Of a DNA stretch of 64,000 bases, positions 45,587 to 54,265 are shown piece by piece; positions within the stretch are counted from its first letter, which is position 1; the number at the start of each line of letters is the position of its first letter. Source of the DNA: Planctomycetota bacterium (GTDB lineage Bacteria > Planctomycetota > UBA1135); NCBI GenBank assembly GCA_002705055.1, contig PAHY01000042.1:62001-126000 (forward strand), written 5' to 3'. A program made the translations under genes and the position numbers. The notes under the pieces are model-generated. The model had not been told where the DNA came from. It made no database searches and was given only the letters and a program-made list of their open reading frames with translations.

Positions 45587-45660
45587 TGGAGCGGGTGATG
45601 GGAATCGAACCCACGCAACCAGCTTGGAAGGCTGGGGCTCTACCACTGAGCTACACCCGC
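45587..45660 (-). tRNA. tRNA-Gly (anticodon TCC)
   Basis: A 74-nt tRNA with acceptor GCGGGTG/CACCCGC, TCCA end and anticodon arm CCAGC-CTTCCAA-GCTGG. It occupies the place of glyT. Confidence 0.97.
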
Positions 45661-45677
45661 TGATTGCCGAGTGATGG

Positions 45678-45762
45678 TGGTGGGGAGAAGAGGATTCGAA
45701 CCTCTGAAGGCTGAGCCAACGGATTTACAGTCCGTCCCGTTTGGCCACTTCGGTATCTCCCC
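45678..45762 (-). tRNA. tRNA-Tyr (anticodon GTA)
   Basis: An 85-nt class II tRNA with acceptor GGGGAGA/TCTCCCC, ACCA end and anticodon arm ACGGA-CTGTAAA-TCCGT. It occupies the place of tyrU. Confidence 0.97.
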
Positions 45763-45822
45763 GCGAAGCCCGAAGGCTTCGGTTTTCAAGGCGCGCGAAA
45801 GAACGGAAGCCCCTCCAACCGC

Positions 45823-45898
45823 TGGAGCTAGCGAAGGGACTCGAACCCTTGACCGTCCGCTTACAAGGCGGAAGCTCTACCAACTGAGCTACGCTAGC
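45823..45898 (-). tRNA. tRNA-Thr (anticodon TGT)
   Basis: A 76-nt tRNA with acceptor GCTAGCG/CGCTAGC, TCCA end and anticodon arm TCCGC-CTTGTAA-GCGGA. It is first in the tRNA-tuf transcript, like thrU. Confidence 0.97.
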
Positions 45899-45927
45899 TG
45901 AATGCGGCTTGGGACAAAGGGCCAAAC

Positions 45928-45955
45928 AGTTTACGAACCGTCTGCGCCGCGTCAA
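45928..45955 (-). promoter_or_regulatory. sigma70-type promoter of the tRNA-tuf-nusG-rpo cluster
   Basis: TTGACG (45950-45955) and TAAACT (45928-45933) with a 16-nt spacer, 29 nt before tRNA-Thr(TGT). Confidence 0.75.
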
Positions 45956-46022
45956 CTCAGGGGAGGCCTAAATTCGGCCGCAGAGCGGATTTCCCGGCAT
46001 CCGGGCGCGCGGCTCGTCCGCC

Positions 46023-46036
46023 GAGAAGCGCTTCTC
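46023..46036. terminator. 14-bp palindrome after aroC
   Basis: GAGAAGCGCTTCTC lies 5 nt after the aroC stop and before the tRNA promoter. No T-run follows, so terminator function is only suggested by place. Confidence 0.3.
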
Positions 46037-46041
46037 ATCCC

Positions 46042-47169
46042 CTAGCCGCGGCCGCTGAGGTCCTCGGGCCAGTCGGAGAGGCGCTCCTCCCCTCCCAGGC
46101 GCTCGAAGCGCTCGCGCATCTCGGCCAGGGTGAATCCCCCCAGCCGGGCCCGCAGCGCCGAGGCGAGCTCGAGGCAGACCACGATCTCGCCGACCACCGA
46201 GGCCGGCTCGACGCTGCAGACGTCGCTGCGCTCGTAGGTGGCCCGGGAGGCCTCGAGATCGGCCAGGCGGACCGAATCGGCGCCGCGCCGCATCGTCGGG
46301 ATCGGCTTCATGACCGCGCGCAGCTCGATGGTCTGACCGTTGCTGAGGCCGCCCTCGATCCCACCGCAGCGGTTCGAGCTGCGGCCGACGCCCGCCCAGC
46401 CGGCCGGATCCGGCTGGATGCCGTCGTGATACTCGCTGCCGGGCGTCCCGGCCCCGCCGAAGCCCAGCCCGATCTCGACCCCGCGAATCGCCGGGATCGA
46501 GGCCAGCGCGGCCATCAGGCGCGCGTCCAGGCGGTCGACCGGCTGCTCCAGTCCGCCGAGGCCCGGCGGACAGCCCTCGACCCGCACAGTGAAGACGCCC
46601 CCGAGGCTGTCCCCGCGCTCGTGAGCCGCGCGGATGGTCTCGTTCCAGGCCGGAGTTTCCGGGTCATCGCCGCGCGGGGTGCCGCCGATCTCGAGCGTCT
46701 CGGCCTGCACCGTGATGCCGAACTGCCCCAGCAGCTGGCGCGCCACCTCGCCGAGGGCCGTGCGCGCAGCCGTCTCGCGGGCGCTGGCGCGCTCGAGCAC
46801 CGCGCGCAGGTCGCGCGTCTTGGAGCGGAAGGCCCCCGCCAGATCGGCGTGCCCCGGGCGCGGCGCCTTCAGATTGGGCAGGGTGTCAATCCGGGTGTCC
46901 GAGTTGCCGACCGAGACCGCCAGCGGCGTCCCCAGGGTGACCCCGTTCTTCATCCCGCCGAGCACTTCGAGCACGTCCTTCTCGAACTTGGCCCGCGGCC
47001 CGCGGCCGAAGCCCTTCCAGCGCCGGCGCATGCCTTCGCGCACCGCCTCCCAGTCGACGGGCATCGCGGCGGGCAGGCCCTCGAGAATGGCGACCAAGCA
47101 GGGGCCGTGTGATTCGCCGGCCGTGGTCCAGCGCAGACCGTGCACCGCAGGGGAGGAGGAATGACTCAT
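46042..47169 (-). CDS. aroC: chorismate synthase
   Basis: A 375-residue chorismate synthase, the last step of the shikimate pathway, which uses reduced FMN. The signatures GESHGPCLVAILEGLPA, RPGHADLAG, RASARETAARTALGEVAR and the C-terminal RSDVCSVEPASVV are clear. Its ATG overlaps the receiver-domain stop by 4 nt, so the two are co-translated. Confidence 0.97.
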   Translation of the reverse strand: MSHSSSPAVHGLRWTTAGESHGPCLVAILEGLPAAMPVDWEAVREGMRRRWKGFGRGPRAKFEKDVLEVLGGMKNGVTLGTPLAVSVGNSDTRIDTLPNLKAPRPGHADLAGAFRSKTRDLRAVLERASARETAARTALGEVARQLLGQFGITVQAETLEIGGTPRGDDPETPAWNETIRAAHERGDSLGGVFTVRVEGCPPGLGGLEQPVDRLDARLMAALASIPAIRGVEIGLGFGGAGTPGSEYHDGIQPDPAGWAGVGRSSNRCGGIEGGLSNGQTIELRAVMKPIPTMRRGADSVRLADLEASRATYERSDVCSVEPASVVGEIVVCLELASALRARLGGFTLAEMRERFERLGGEERLSDWPEDLSGRG

Positions 47170-47534
47170 GACTCGGGAAGGGCCTCGACGCGGGACAGCA
47201 GTTCGTCGATCAGAAAGGGCTTGCCCAGGACGCCGCGAAACAGCGCCTCGCCCTCGAGCTGCGCGAGCGACGCGTCCTCCGGCGTGCCGGTGACGACCAG
47301 AAAGGGCGCCAGCCGCCCGCTGCCGCGCCAGCGCTCGACCACCGATACCCCGGAGTGCCCGCCCCCCAGGTGCAGGTCCAGCAGCATGCCGTCGACCGCG
47401 CCGGCGGCATCCAGCGCGGCGTCGGCTTCGTCGACGCTGCCCGCCTGCAGCACCTGATGCCCGCCGCGCTCGACCGCCAGGGCAAGCAGGCCGCGCATCG
47501 AACGATCATTGTCGAGCACCAGGAATCGTGCCAC
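47166..47534 (-). CDS. single-domain response regulator (receiver)
   Basis: A 122-residue lone receiver domain. Asp8 and Asp10 form the acidic pocket, Asp53 (LLDLHLGG) is the phosphorylation site, and Thr82 (VVTGTPED) and Lys105 (LGKPF) complete the set. There is no output domain and no kinase nearby. It starts with GTG, 6 nt after a TAAACT hexamer at the mutS2 stop. Confidence 0.85.
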   Translation of the reverse strand: MARFLVLDNDRSMRGLLALAVERGGHQVLQAGSVDEADAALDAAGAVDGMLLDLHLGGGHSGVSVVERWRGSGRLAPFLVVTGTPEDASLAQLEGEALFRGVLGKPFLIDELLSRVEALPES

Positions 47535-47540
47535 GGATGC

Positions 47541-47546
47541 AGTTTA
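47541..47546 (-). promoter_or_regulatory. putative -10 (TAAACT) for a leaderless receiver-domain transcript
   Basis: TAAACT includes the mutS2 stop TAA and ends 6 nt before the GTG start. The same hexamer serves as -10 of the tRNA-tuf promoter. No clear -35. Confidence 0.4.
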
Positions 47547-49613
47547 CGACTCGCCGGGCGGCGGTTCGACCCAGGTCAGATCGCGCCAGCCCAGCTCGAC
47601 CTCGAGATTGCCGTGGCGCAGCTTGGCGGTCTGGCGCCCCTTGTGAATCTTCAGGACCTGCAGCCGGTCACGAAAACGCGGCACGTAGACCACGTCGCCC
47701 TTCTTCAGCCCCTGCATGAAGCGCTCCCAGCGCTCGGCCAGTTCGCACTGCCTGAGCTCGGCCTCGAGCGCATCGAGATAGCTCTGGACCGCGTCCTTCT
47801 CGCCGCCCTTGAGGCGCTGCAGCACAGGCGCGAGCTGCTCGCGACGCAGCGCATCCAAGCGCCGGGCATGTTCCCGGAAGGCCTCCTCGGCCTCGGCTTC
47901 GCGCAGCTCGGCGCGCGAGCGGGCGACCTCCTCGTCCTGCTCGATGCGTTCCTTGGTCGCGCGCGCCTCGGCCTCGAGCCCCCGGGCCCGCTCACGCAAC
48001 AGCTCCGCGTCACGGCGCACCCGGCCGACATCGGCGATCAGGCGCTCGGCGCCGCCTTCACGTTCGGCCAGCGCGCGGGCCCGCCCCAGGATCGCCGGGG
48101 GCAACCCCAGCCGTTCGGCGACCTCGACGGCATGCGAAGCCCCGGGGACCCCGACCAGCAGCCGGTAACGCGGAGCCAGGCTCTCCGGGTCAAACTCCAT
48201 GCTCGCGTTCTCGGCGCGCTCCACGCCGGTCGAGAACAGCTTGAGCTGGCCGAGGTGCGTGTTGGCGATGGTCAACGCCCCGGCGCGCAGCAGGTGTTCC
48301 AGCACGGCCTGGCCGATCGCCGCGCCTTCCTCGGGGTCCGTTCCGGTGCCCAGCTCGTCGAGCAGCACCAGCGCACCCGGCTCGATCGCCCGCAGGATCT
48401 CGAGCGTCCGGGACAGGTGGCCGGAGAAGGTCGACAGCGAGGATTCGAGTGACTGCGCGTCGCCGATGTCGGCGTGGAGCCCGGGCAGCTCCGGCACCCG
48501 CGAGCCCGGCTCGGCGAGGATCGGCAGCCCGCACAGCGCCAGCGCGCAGGAGATGCCGACCGTCTTCAGCACCACGGTCTTGCCGCCGGTGTTCGGCCCG
48601 GTCACGACCAGCAGCTCGAACTCGCGCCCCAGCTCTAGGGTGAGCGGCACCAGCTCCTCGCGTTCCATCTGCTGCTGCAGCAGCGGATGGCGCGCCTGCC
48701 GCAGCTCCAGGACGCCGCCGTCCATTTCGGGGTAATCGGCGTCGGTCTCGAGCGCCCAGCGCCCCGCGGTGAAGGCGACGTCGGCCTGGCCCAGCCGGTG
48801 CTCGGCCTCGGCCAGCGCGGGCGCCGAGCGCAAGAGAGCACGGGTCAGCTCGGTCAGGACTTCCTGCACCAGGCGGCGCTCCTGCGCCTTGGTCTCGGTC
48901 AGCCGGTTGGACAGCTCGAGCACCGGCCCCGGCTCGATGAACAGCGTGTCCCCGGACTGCGAGCGATCATGCACGACCCCGCGCGCCCGCCCGGAATCGG
49001 TCGCCTTGACCGCGAGCAGCAGCCGATCCCCGCGCTGCACCGGCTGGCGCTGACGCAGGACCCCGCGCTTCTGCAGCCCTTCGGCGATCTCCTCCATCTT
49101 GCGGCCCCGCTGATCGAAGAGCTGGCGGATCTGCTGGCGCGTCTTGCCCAGCATCGGGTGAGCCTCGTCGAGCACCTCACCGCGGCGGCCGAGCGCGGCG
49201 CGCAGCTGCTCGCGCAGGTCGCGCTCCAGCGGCGCGTCGCCGAGGCAGCGACGCAGCGCGGGGTAGTCCGGGTGCTGGGCCGACCACAGCGCGAGGGTGC
49301 GGACCAGGTCGAGGGCATCGGCCACGGCGAGCAGCTCCTCCCCTTCGAGCACCCGCTTCTTGGCCGCCTCAAGGATGCCGGCGAGGTCGCCCATCCCGGA
49401 GATGCCCGGCGCATGCTCGGCCCGGACCGCGGCCAGGCCTTCGATGCCCCGCGCGCGGCGCCCGCGACGGCCGTCGGCGTCCTGGGCCGGGTGTGATTGC
49501 CGCAGCATGCGCGCGCCCACCGGCGAAGCCGCACGTCGGGCCAGGCTCTCGAGCACCTTGTCGAGCTCAAGACAGGCAAGCGTCTCGGCGGGGAACGCGA
49601 CGGAATCGGACAC
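47544..49613 (-). CDS. mutS2: MutS2-family ATPase lacking the SMR domain
   Basis: A 689-residue MutS2 protein. The clamp and lever regions and the ABC ATPase are present: Walker A TGPNTGGKT, then SLESSLSTFSGHLSRTLEIL and LLDELGTGTDPEEGAAIGQA. A coiled coil follows. The protein then ends in a KOW-like segment (KKGDVVYVPRFRDRLQVLKI), and the C-terminal SMR nuclease domain usual in MutS2 is missing. MutS2 acts in ribosome rescue or recombination control. The GTG at 49613 is chosen; ATG at 49673 would overlap the leader of cbs. Confidence 0.85.
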   Translation of the reverse strand: MSDSVAFPAETLACLELDKVLESLARRAASPVGARMLRQSHPAQDADGRRGRRARGIEGLAAVRAEHAPGISGMGDLAGILEAAKKRVLEGEELLAVADALDLVRTLALWSAQHPDYPALRRCLGDAPLERDLREQLRAALGRRGEVLDEAHPMLGKTRQQIRQLFDQRGRKMEEIAEGLQKRGVLRQRQPVQRGDRLLLAVKATDSGRARGVVHDRSQSGDTLFIEPGPVLELSNRLTETKAQERRLVQEVLTELTRALLRSAPALAEAEHRLGQADVAFTAGRWALETDADYPEMDGGVLELRQARHPLLQQQMEREELVPLTLELGREFELLVVTGPNTGGKTVVLKTVGISCALALCGLPILAEPGSRVPELPGLHADIGDAQSLESSLSTFSGHLSRTLEILRAIEPGALVLLDELGTGTDPEEGAAIGQAVLEHLLRAGALTIANTHLGQLKLFSTGVERAENASMEFDPESLAPRYRLLVGVPGASHAVEVAERLGLPPAILGRARALAEREGGAERLIADVGRVRRDAELLRERARGLEAEARATKERIEQDEEVARSRAELREAEAEEAFREHARRLDALRREQLAPVLQRLKGGEKDAVQSYLDALEAELRQCELAERWERFMQGLKKGDVVYVPRFRDRLQVLKIHKGRQTAKLRHGNLEVELGWRDLTWVEPPPGES

Positions 49614-49648
49614 GGATCTCGCGGCTTCGGTCTGCCGCCTCGGCCCGA

Positions 49649-49654
49649 TAGAAT
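49649..49654 (+). promoter_or_regulatory. possible -10 (TAGAAT) for cbs
   Basis: TAGAAT lies 44 nt before the cbs ATG in the divergent gap with mutS2. The -35 is weak. Confidence 0.35.
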
Positions 49655-49698
49655 ACGCCGCGCGCGGCCGCATCCCACGATCGGGCGCGAATTGCCCG

Positions 49699-51126
49699 AT
49701 GGAAACCCCGCTGACGCGCCCTCCCCGCACCTCGCAGATCTACACCAACGTCCTCGACACGATCGGCGGCACTCCGCTGATCCGACTCCCCGAGGGCTTT
49801 GATCCCGAGGTCCGCTGCGAGGTCCTGCTGAAGCTCGAGGCCATGAACGCCAGCGGCTGCGTGAAGTCGCGGATCGCGCTGCGCCTGGTCGAGGCCGCCG
49901 AGGCGTCGGGGGCGCTGCAGCCGGGCGGCACGATCGTCGAGTGCACCTCGGGCAACACCGGGGTCGGTCTGTGCATGGCGGCCGCGGTCAAGGGCTATCG
50001 CGCGGTCATCATCATGCCGGACAAGATGAGCCGCGAGAAGGTCGACATGCTCAAGGCCTTCGGCGCGGAGGTGATCCTGACCAAGACCGGCGTGCCGCCG
50101 GAGCACCCTGATCACTATCTCAACGTCGCGCAGCGGGTCGCCGCATCGATCCCCGGTGCCTGGCACGCGGATCAGTTCGAGAACCCCGAGAACCCGAACG
50201 CGCATTACCTCGCGACCGGCCCCGAGATCATTCAGGCCTGCGACGGTCGGCTCGATGCTTTCGTCGGCGGCTGCGGCACCGGAGGCACGGTGCACGGCAC
50301 GGCGCGCGCATTGAAGGAGCACGATCCCAGCATTCAGATCATCGGCGTGGATCCGCCCGGCTCGGTCTATGCCCACTACTGGAAGACCGGCGAGCTGCCC
50401 GAGACCGGCCCCTATGCCGTCGAAGGTGTCGGCGACGACATGATCCCCGGCACCTGGAATCGCGAGCTCATCGACGCCTACGAGGTCGTCGAGGATCCCG
50501 AGTCCTTCGCCATGACCCGCCGCCTCGCCGCCGAGTGCGGTCTGTTTGTCGGCGGCTCCTCGGGCATGGCGCTCACGGCCGCGTTGCGCCACGCGCGACG
50601 CATGGGTCCGGAGCAGCGCATGGTGGTGCTGCTGCCCGATTCGGGCAGTCGCTACCTCTCCAAGATTTACTCCGATGACTGGATGAAGGATGGCGGCTTC
50701 GTGCCGCGCGTCTCCGCCGAGACTGCCACGGTCGCCGACCTCGCGCGCGACCGCCCGCGCGCCACGCTGCGCGGCAGCGACGATCTCGCGAGCGCCTACA
50801 AGCACATCGCCGACCGCGATGTGGACCCGGTGCCGGTCGTCGCCGGCGACCCGGACGACCCGCGCACCGAATTGCTGGGCGTCATCGACGCCGAGAAGCT
50901 GGCGCGTCATCTGGCCGCTGGGCTGGATCTGGAGGCCCTGCAGGCGGATTCCTGCCTTGCCCCCGCCCCGCCGGTGATTGACCCGGCTGCCCCCTGGACG
51001 GCGCTGCAGGAAGCGCTCCAGGACAGCCCCGCCGTCCTCATTCAGGACGAACGCGGCTATGTCGGCTGCACGCGCCGCGATCTGCTGCGCAGTCTCGCCC
51101 GCCTGTCACACGATCAAGATGTCTAA
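49699..51126 (+). CDS. cbs: cystathionine beta-synthase
   Basis: A 475-residue PLP enzyme joining homocysteine and serine. The catalytic part has the PLP lysine in SGCVKSRIA (Lys56), ECTSGNTGVGL and GGCGTGGTVHG. A pair of CBS domains follows from about residue 340 (PRATLRGSDDLASAYKHIAD). The next gene makes a gamma-lyase-like enzyme, so the pair forms a reverse transsulfuration route to cysteine. It overlaps that gene by 8 nt. Confidence 0.9.
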   Translation: METPLTRPPRTSQIYTNVLDTIGGTPLIRLPEGFDPEVRCEVLLKLEAMNASGCVKSRIALRLVEAAEASGALQPGGTIVECTSGNTGVGLCMAAAVKGYRAVIIMPDKMSREKVDMLKAFGAEVILTKTGVPPEHPDHYLNVAQRVAASIPGAWHADQFENPENPNAHYLATGPEIIQACDGRLDAFVGGCGTGGTVHGTARALKEHDPSIQIIGVDPPGSVYAHYWKTGELPETGPYAVEGVGDDMIPGTWNRELIDAYEVVEDPESFAMTRRLAAECGLFVGGSSGMALTAALRHARRMGPEQRMVVLLPDSGSRYLSKIYSDDWMKDGGFVPRVSAETATVADLARDRPRATLRGSDDLASAYKHIADRDVDPVPVVAGDPDDPRTELLGVIDAEKLARHLAAGLDLEALQADSCLAPAPPVIDPAAPWTALQEALQDSPAVLIQDERGYVGCTRRDLLRSLARLSHDQDV

Positions 51127-52273
51127 ATCATCCCACCACGGACTCGGCACCAAGGCCGTTCACGCCGGCTGGGAGCCGGAAGAGCTCACGGGCGCGGTCA
51201 TGCCGCCGATCTACATGACCAGCACTTATGTGCAGGACGGTCCCGGCAAGCCCCGGCGCGGCTTTGAGTACTCGCGTACCCAGAACATCACGCGCTACGC
51301 GCTGCAGGATGCGCTGGCCGAGCTCGAGGGCGGCGCCTGCGGCTTCACCTTCACCTCGGGGATGGCGGCGATCCACACCCTGATGCTGATGATGAAGCCC
51401 GGCGACCACATCGTCGCCGCGCACGATCTCTACGGCGGCACCCACCGACTGTTCCGCAAGATCGAAGAGCGCTTTGGCCTGCGCTTCAGCTTCATCGATG
51501 CGCGCAAGCCGGAGCTGCTGGACGAGCTGCCCGAGGACACGCGCCTGCTCTACCTCGAGACCCCTTCCAACCCGATGCTCAACATCACGCCGCTCGAGCG
51601 CGCGGTCGCCGGAGCACGTCGGGTCGGGGCCGAGATCGCCGTGGACAACACCTTCGCCACGCCGATCCTGCAGAGCCCGATCGCCTTCGGCGTCGACTAC
51701 GTGATTCACTCGACGACCAAGTACGTCGCCGGGCATAGCGATGTGGTCGGCGGCGCGCTGATCGCCCGCGAGGAATCCAAGAAGGAAGACATCTGGTTCC
51801 ACCAGAACTCGGCCGGCACGGTCAACTCGCCTTTCGACGCCTTCCTTACGCTGCGCGGCCTGCGCACGCTGCATCTGCGGATGCAGCGCCATTGCGAGAA
51901 CGCGCGGATGCTGGCCGAATACCTCGAGCAGCACCCGCAGGTCTCGAAGGTGGTCTACCCCGGCCTGCCTTCGCACCCGCAGCACGCCATCGCCAAGCAG
52001 CAGATGCGCGACTTCGGCGGCATGCTCAGCTTCGAAGTCCGCGGCGGCGCCGAGATGGCCGACCGCGTGGTCCGCGAGACCAAGCTGTTCGCGCTCGCCG
52101 AATCCCTCGGCGGGGTCGAATCGCTCATCGAGCTGCCGGCCCCGATGACGCACGCTTCGGTCCCGGCCGAGGAGCGCGCCAAGATCGGCATCACCGATGG
52201 CCTGATCCGGCTCTCGGTCGGCATCGAGGACGGCGAGGATCTGCGCGCCGATCTCGAAGCGGCGCTGTCGTAG
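51119..52273 (+). CDS. cystathionine gamma-lyase-like PLP enzyme
   Basis: A 384-residue enzyme of the Cys/Met metabolism family. The PLP lysine is in STTKYVAGHSDVVGG (Lys201), and AVDNTFATPILQSP and the substrate segment SLGGVESLIELPAPMTHAS are present. Paired with cbs it most likely cleaves cystathionine to cysteine. Gamma-synthase or beta-lyase activity cannot be excluded from sequence. Confidence 0.88.
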   Translation: MSKSSHHGLGTKAVHAGWEPEELTGAVMPPIYMTSTYVQDGPGKPRRGFEYSRTQNITRYALQDALAELEGGACGFTFTSGMAAIHTLMLMMKPGDHIVAAHDLYGGTHRLFRKIEERFGLRFSFIDARKPELLDELPEDTRLLYLETPSNPMLNITPLERAVAGARRVGAEIAVDNTFATPILQSPIAFGVDYVIHSTTKYVAGHSDVVGGALIAREESKKEDIWFHQNSAGTVNSPFDAFLTLRGLRTLHLRMQRHCENARMLAEYLEQHPQVSKVVYPGLPSHPQHAIAKQQMRDFGGMLSFEVRGGAEMADRVVRETKLFALAESLGGVESLIELPAPMTHASVPAEERAKIGITDGLIRLSVGIEDGEDLRADLEAALS

Positions 52274-52281
52274 CCGCCGAA

Positions 52282-52294
52282 GCGCAGTCTGCGC
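52282..52294. terminator. short hairpin between convergent genes
   Basis: GCGCA and TGCGC pair around GTC between the stops of the gamma-lyase-like and HU-like genes. The stem is only 5 bp. Confidence 0.25.
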
Positions 52295-52299
52295 CGGGA

Positions 52300-52665
52300 C
52301 TAGGCCATGCCCCCGCCTGCAGGCGGGGCACCCGGCGCAGGCGGCGCCGGCGCGGGGGCCTCGGGCACCGTCTCAACGCGCTTCTTCAGCACGTTGCCCA
52401 CCTTGAACTTCACGACCCGCTTCGAGGGCACCACGACCTTCTCGAGGGTCTTCGGGTTCTGCGCCACGCGGCCGGGGCGCAGGCGGACCTCAAAGACGCC
52501 GAACTTGCGGAATTCCAAGCGGTTGCCGCGAATCAGCTCCTCGGAGACCTCGTCCAAAAAGCGCTGCAGGATGTCACGGACGAGGACCTTGGTCTGACCC
52601 GTTTGGTCCGCGATGCGCTGCACCAGGTCGCGCTTGGTGATGGTCTCAGGGGCGTTCGATTCCAT
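52300..52665 (-). CDS. HU/IHF-family DNA-binding protein
   Basis: A 121-residue HU-type protein. TKRDLVQRIADQTGQTK and LEFRKFGVFEVRLRPGRVAQ, then NPKTLEKV, are the fold and DNA arm. The tail from about residue 98 is Ala/Pro/Gly-rich and not part of the fold. Which HU or IHF subtype it is cannot be said. Confidence 0.9.
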   Translation of the reverse strand: MESNAPETITKRDLVQRIADQTGQTKVLVRDILQRFLDEVSEELIRGNRLEFRKFGVFEVRLRPGRVAQNPKTLEKVVVPSKRVVKFKVGNVLKKRVETVPEAPAPAPPAPGAPPAGGGMA

Positions 52666-52734
52666 TTCGGAGGAGGGCTGGAGGGGCCGGGCAGCGACGC
52701 AAACCTAGGCCGCTGCGCGTGATGGGGAGATACC

Positions 52735-53175
52735 TTAGCCTACCTCAAGGAGATAGGTTGCGGGTCCGTGGTTCGTGAGTTCGACCAACATTTCGGCGCC
52801 GAAGACGCCTTCTGCGACCACGAGGCCCTGCTCCCGGAGCCGGGCGATGAAGGCTCGTACTAGCTCTGTGGCCTGTTCTGGCGCGAGCGCGGTGGAAAAG
52901 GAAGGGCGGTTCCCCTTCCGCGTATCGGCGGCCAAGGTGAACTGCGGCACAACCAGCGCCGCGCCGTGCGCCTGGCTCACGTTCAGGTTGGTCTTCCCTT
53001 CTTCGTCGGGAAAGACCCGGTAGCGCGCCACCCGATCCGCCAGCCGCACGGCTTCCTCTACTCCGTCGCCGCGACTGCAGCCCAGGAAGATCAGCAGGCC
53101 GCGGCCGATGCGCGCGACCTCTTGGGCCTCGACGTGCACGGCGGCTCGATCCACGCGCTGCAGCAGAGCCTTCAT
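52735..53175 (-). CDS. dtd: D-aminoacyl-tRNA deacylase
   Basis: A 146-residue DTD, which frees tRNA from D-amino acids and mischarged glycine. The substrate motifs VVPQFTLAADTRKGNRPSF and NHGPATYLLEVG are intact. Its ATG overlaps the stop of the lipoprotein gene by 4 nt. Confidence 0.95.
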   Translation of the reverse strand: MKALLQRVDRAAVHVEAQEVARIGRGLLIFLGCSRGDGVEEAVRLADRVARYRVFPDEEGKTNLNVSQAHGAALVVPQFTLAADTRKGNRPSFSTALAPEQATELVRAFIARLREQGLVVAEGVFGAEMLVELTNHGPATYLLEVG

Positions 53176-54206
53176 CCCTCGTCCTCTTCCGAGAGCTCCG
53201 CGCTCTGGGCGCGCGGGTTCTGGTGCTGCCAGAGCCACACCTGCGCCTGCAGCACCCGAAACTCGTCCACCTGTTCGCCGCGCGCACGCCGCGCTTCCAT
53301 GAGCTGAAGGAAGCGCTCGAACTCGACCGCCGCCCGCGCAGGCTGGGCCAGGTAGTCGCGCGCGAGCAGGCCAAGATTGAAGCTGAGGATCGCGTCCTGC
53401 GGGCTCTGCTGCTGCATCGCGAGCAGCAGCTCCCAGGCCTCCGGCGCACGCCCGGTCTCGGCCAGCGCGGAGGCGCGCAGCAACTGCGCAGCCCGGCCCT
53501 CGAGACGATAGGCGTCGAGCTTCTCCAAGGCACGACGCGCGCGCCCCGCCGCCAAACAGGTGCGCACCTGGTCCAGCTGCGCGGCGCGCGGGTCTTCCTG
53601 CGGGCACCAGGGTTCGAGCTCGGCTGCGAGCACCGCCAGATCCGGCTGGCCGTAGCGCGGCCCCAGCTCGCGCAGCAGCCGCCAGCCCTCCGCCAACCCC
53701 GGCTCGCGGTCGAGCAGCTTGACCAGCCGTTCGATGACGGTCTTGTCCCCGACGCGGAAGGGCTCGTTCGCCAGAATCTCGACGCGCACCAGCAGCAGCT
53801 CAGGATCCGACTTCTTGGCTTCGTCCAAGAGCCGACGCCGCACCGGCAGTTCTTCGGTCACTCGGGCAAGCAGCAGCGCCGAGACCGCGTCACCGCTGGC
53901 GAGATAGCGCCGGTCATAGTGCTCGACGAGCTGGGCGCGCTCCCATTCCTGCTGACGCAGATCCTGCAGCAGAATCTCCTCGCGCACGCTCGGCTCCTGG
54001 CCGTTCAGCAGGAAGACCTCGGTCGATTCCAGCCCCTGCTCGGTGTACAGCGCGAGCGCCTCGCCCAGCCTCTGCCAGCCGGCGGCATCGGCCGCCTTGG
54101 CCCGGAGCGCGCGCTCCAACGTCGGCGGCTCGGGGTCAAAACTGAGCAGACCGCAACCGCCGAGAGCCGCCAGAGTGGCCGCCGCGAGCAGAGTCCTTCT
54201 CGACAC
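53172..54206 (-). CDS. lipoprotein with helical repeats, function unknown
   Basis: A 344-residue protein with a lipoprotein signal (LAALGGC, lipidated Cys18). The rest is rich in Leu, Ala, Glu and Arg in paired helices of TPR style (for example ALEKLDAYRLEGRAAQLLRA and AILSFNLGLLARDYL). It starts with GTG after GGAGGG. It is divergent from the WPF-repeat lipoprotein with 59 nt between them and coupled to dtd. Confidence 0.7.
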   Translation of the reverse strand: MSRRTLLAAATLAALGGCGLLSFDPEPPTLERALRAKAADAAGWQRLGEALALYTEQGLESTEVFLLNGQEPSVREEILLQDLRQQEWERAQLVEHYDRRYLASGDAVSALLLARVTEELPVRRRLLDEAKKSDPELLLVRVEILANEPFRVGDKTVIERLVKLLDREPGLAEGWRLLRELGPRYGQPDLAVLAAELEPWCPQEDPRAAQLDQVRTCLAAGRARRALEKLDAYRLEGRAAQLLRASALAETGRAPEAWELLLAMQQQSPQDAILSFNLGLLARDYLAQPARAAVEFERFLQLMEARRARGEQVDEFRVLQAQVWLWQHQNPRAQSAELSEEDEG

Positions 54207-54212
54207 CCCTCC

Positions 54213-54218
54213 AGCCTA
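54213..54218 (-). promoter_or_regulatory. putative -10 (TAGGCT) for the helical-repeat lipoprotein
   Basis: TAGGCT ends 6 nt before the GTG start. The 6 nt are GGAGGG, which could also act as a closely placed Shine-Dalgarno. Confidence 0.3.
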
Positions 54219-54253
54219 GCCGCTCGTACCGAAACTCAGCCACCGCGCGCGTT

Positions 54254-54259
54254 TAGAAT
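54254..54259 (+). promoter_or_regulatory. putative -10 (TAGAAT) for a leaderless mla-operon transcript
   Basis: TAGAAT ends 6 nt before the ATG of the WPF-repeat gene in a non-coding divergent gap. No SD is present and the -35 is weak. Confidence 0.5.
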
Positions 54260-54265
54260 CCCGCG

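Noticed and set aside
49614..49730. A longer N-terminus for MutS2
   Set aside because: It would overlap the cbs start and adds Arg- and Pro-rich sequence with no match to MutS2.
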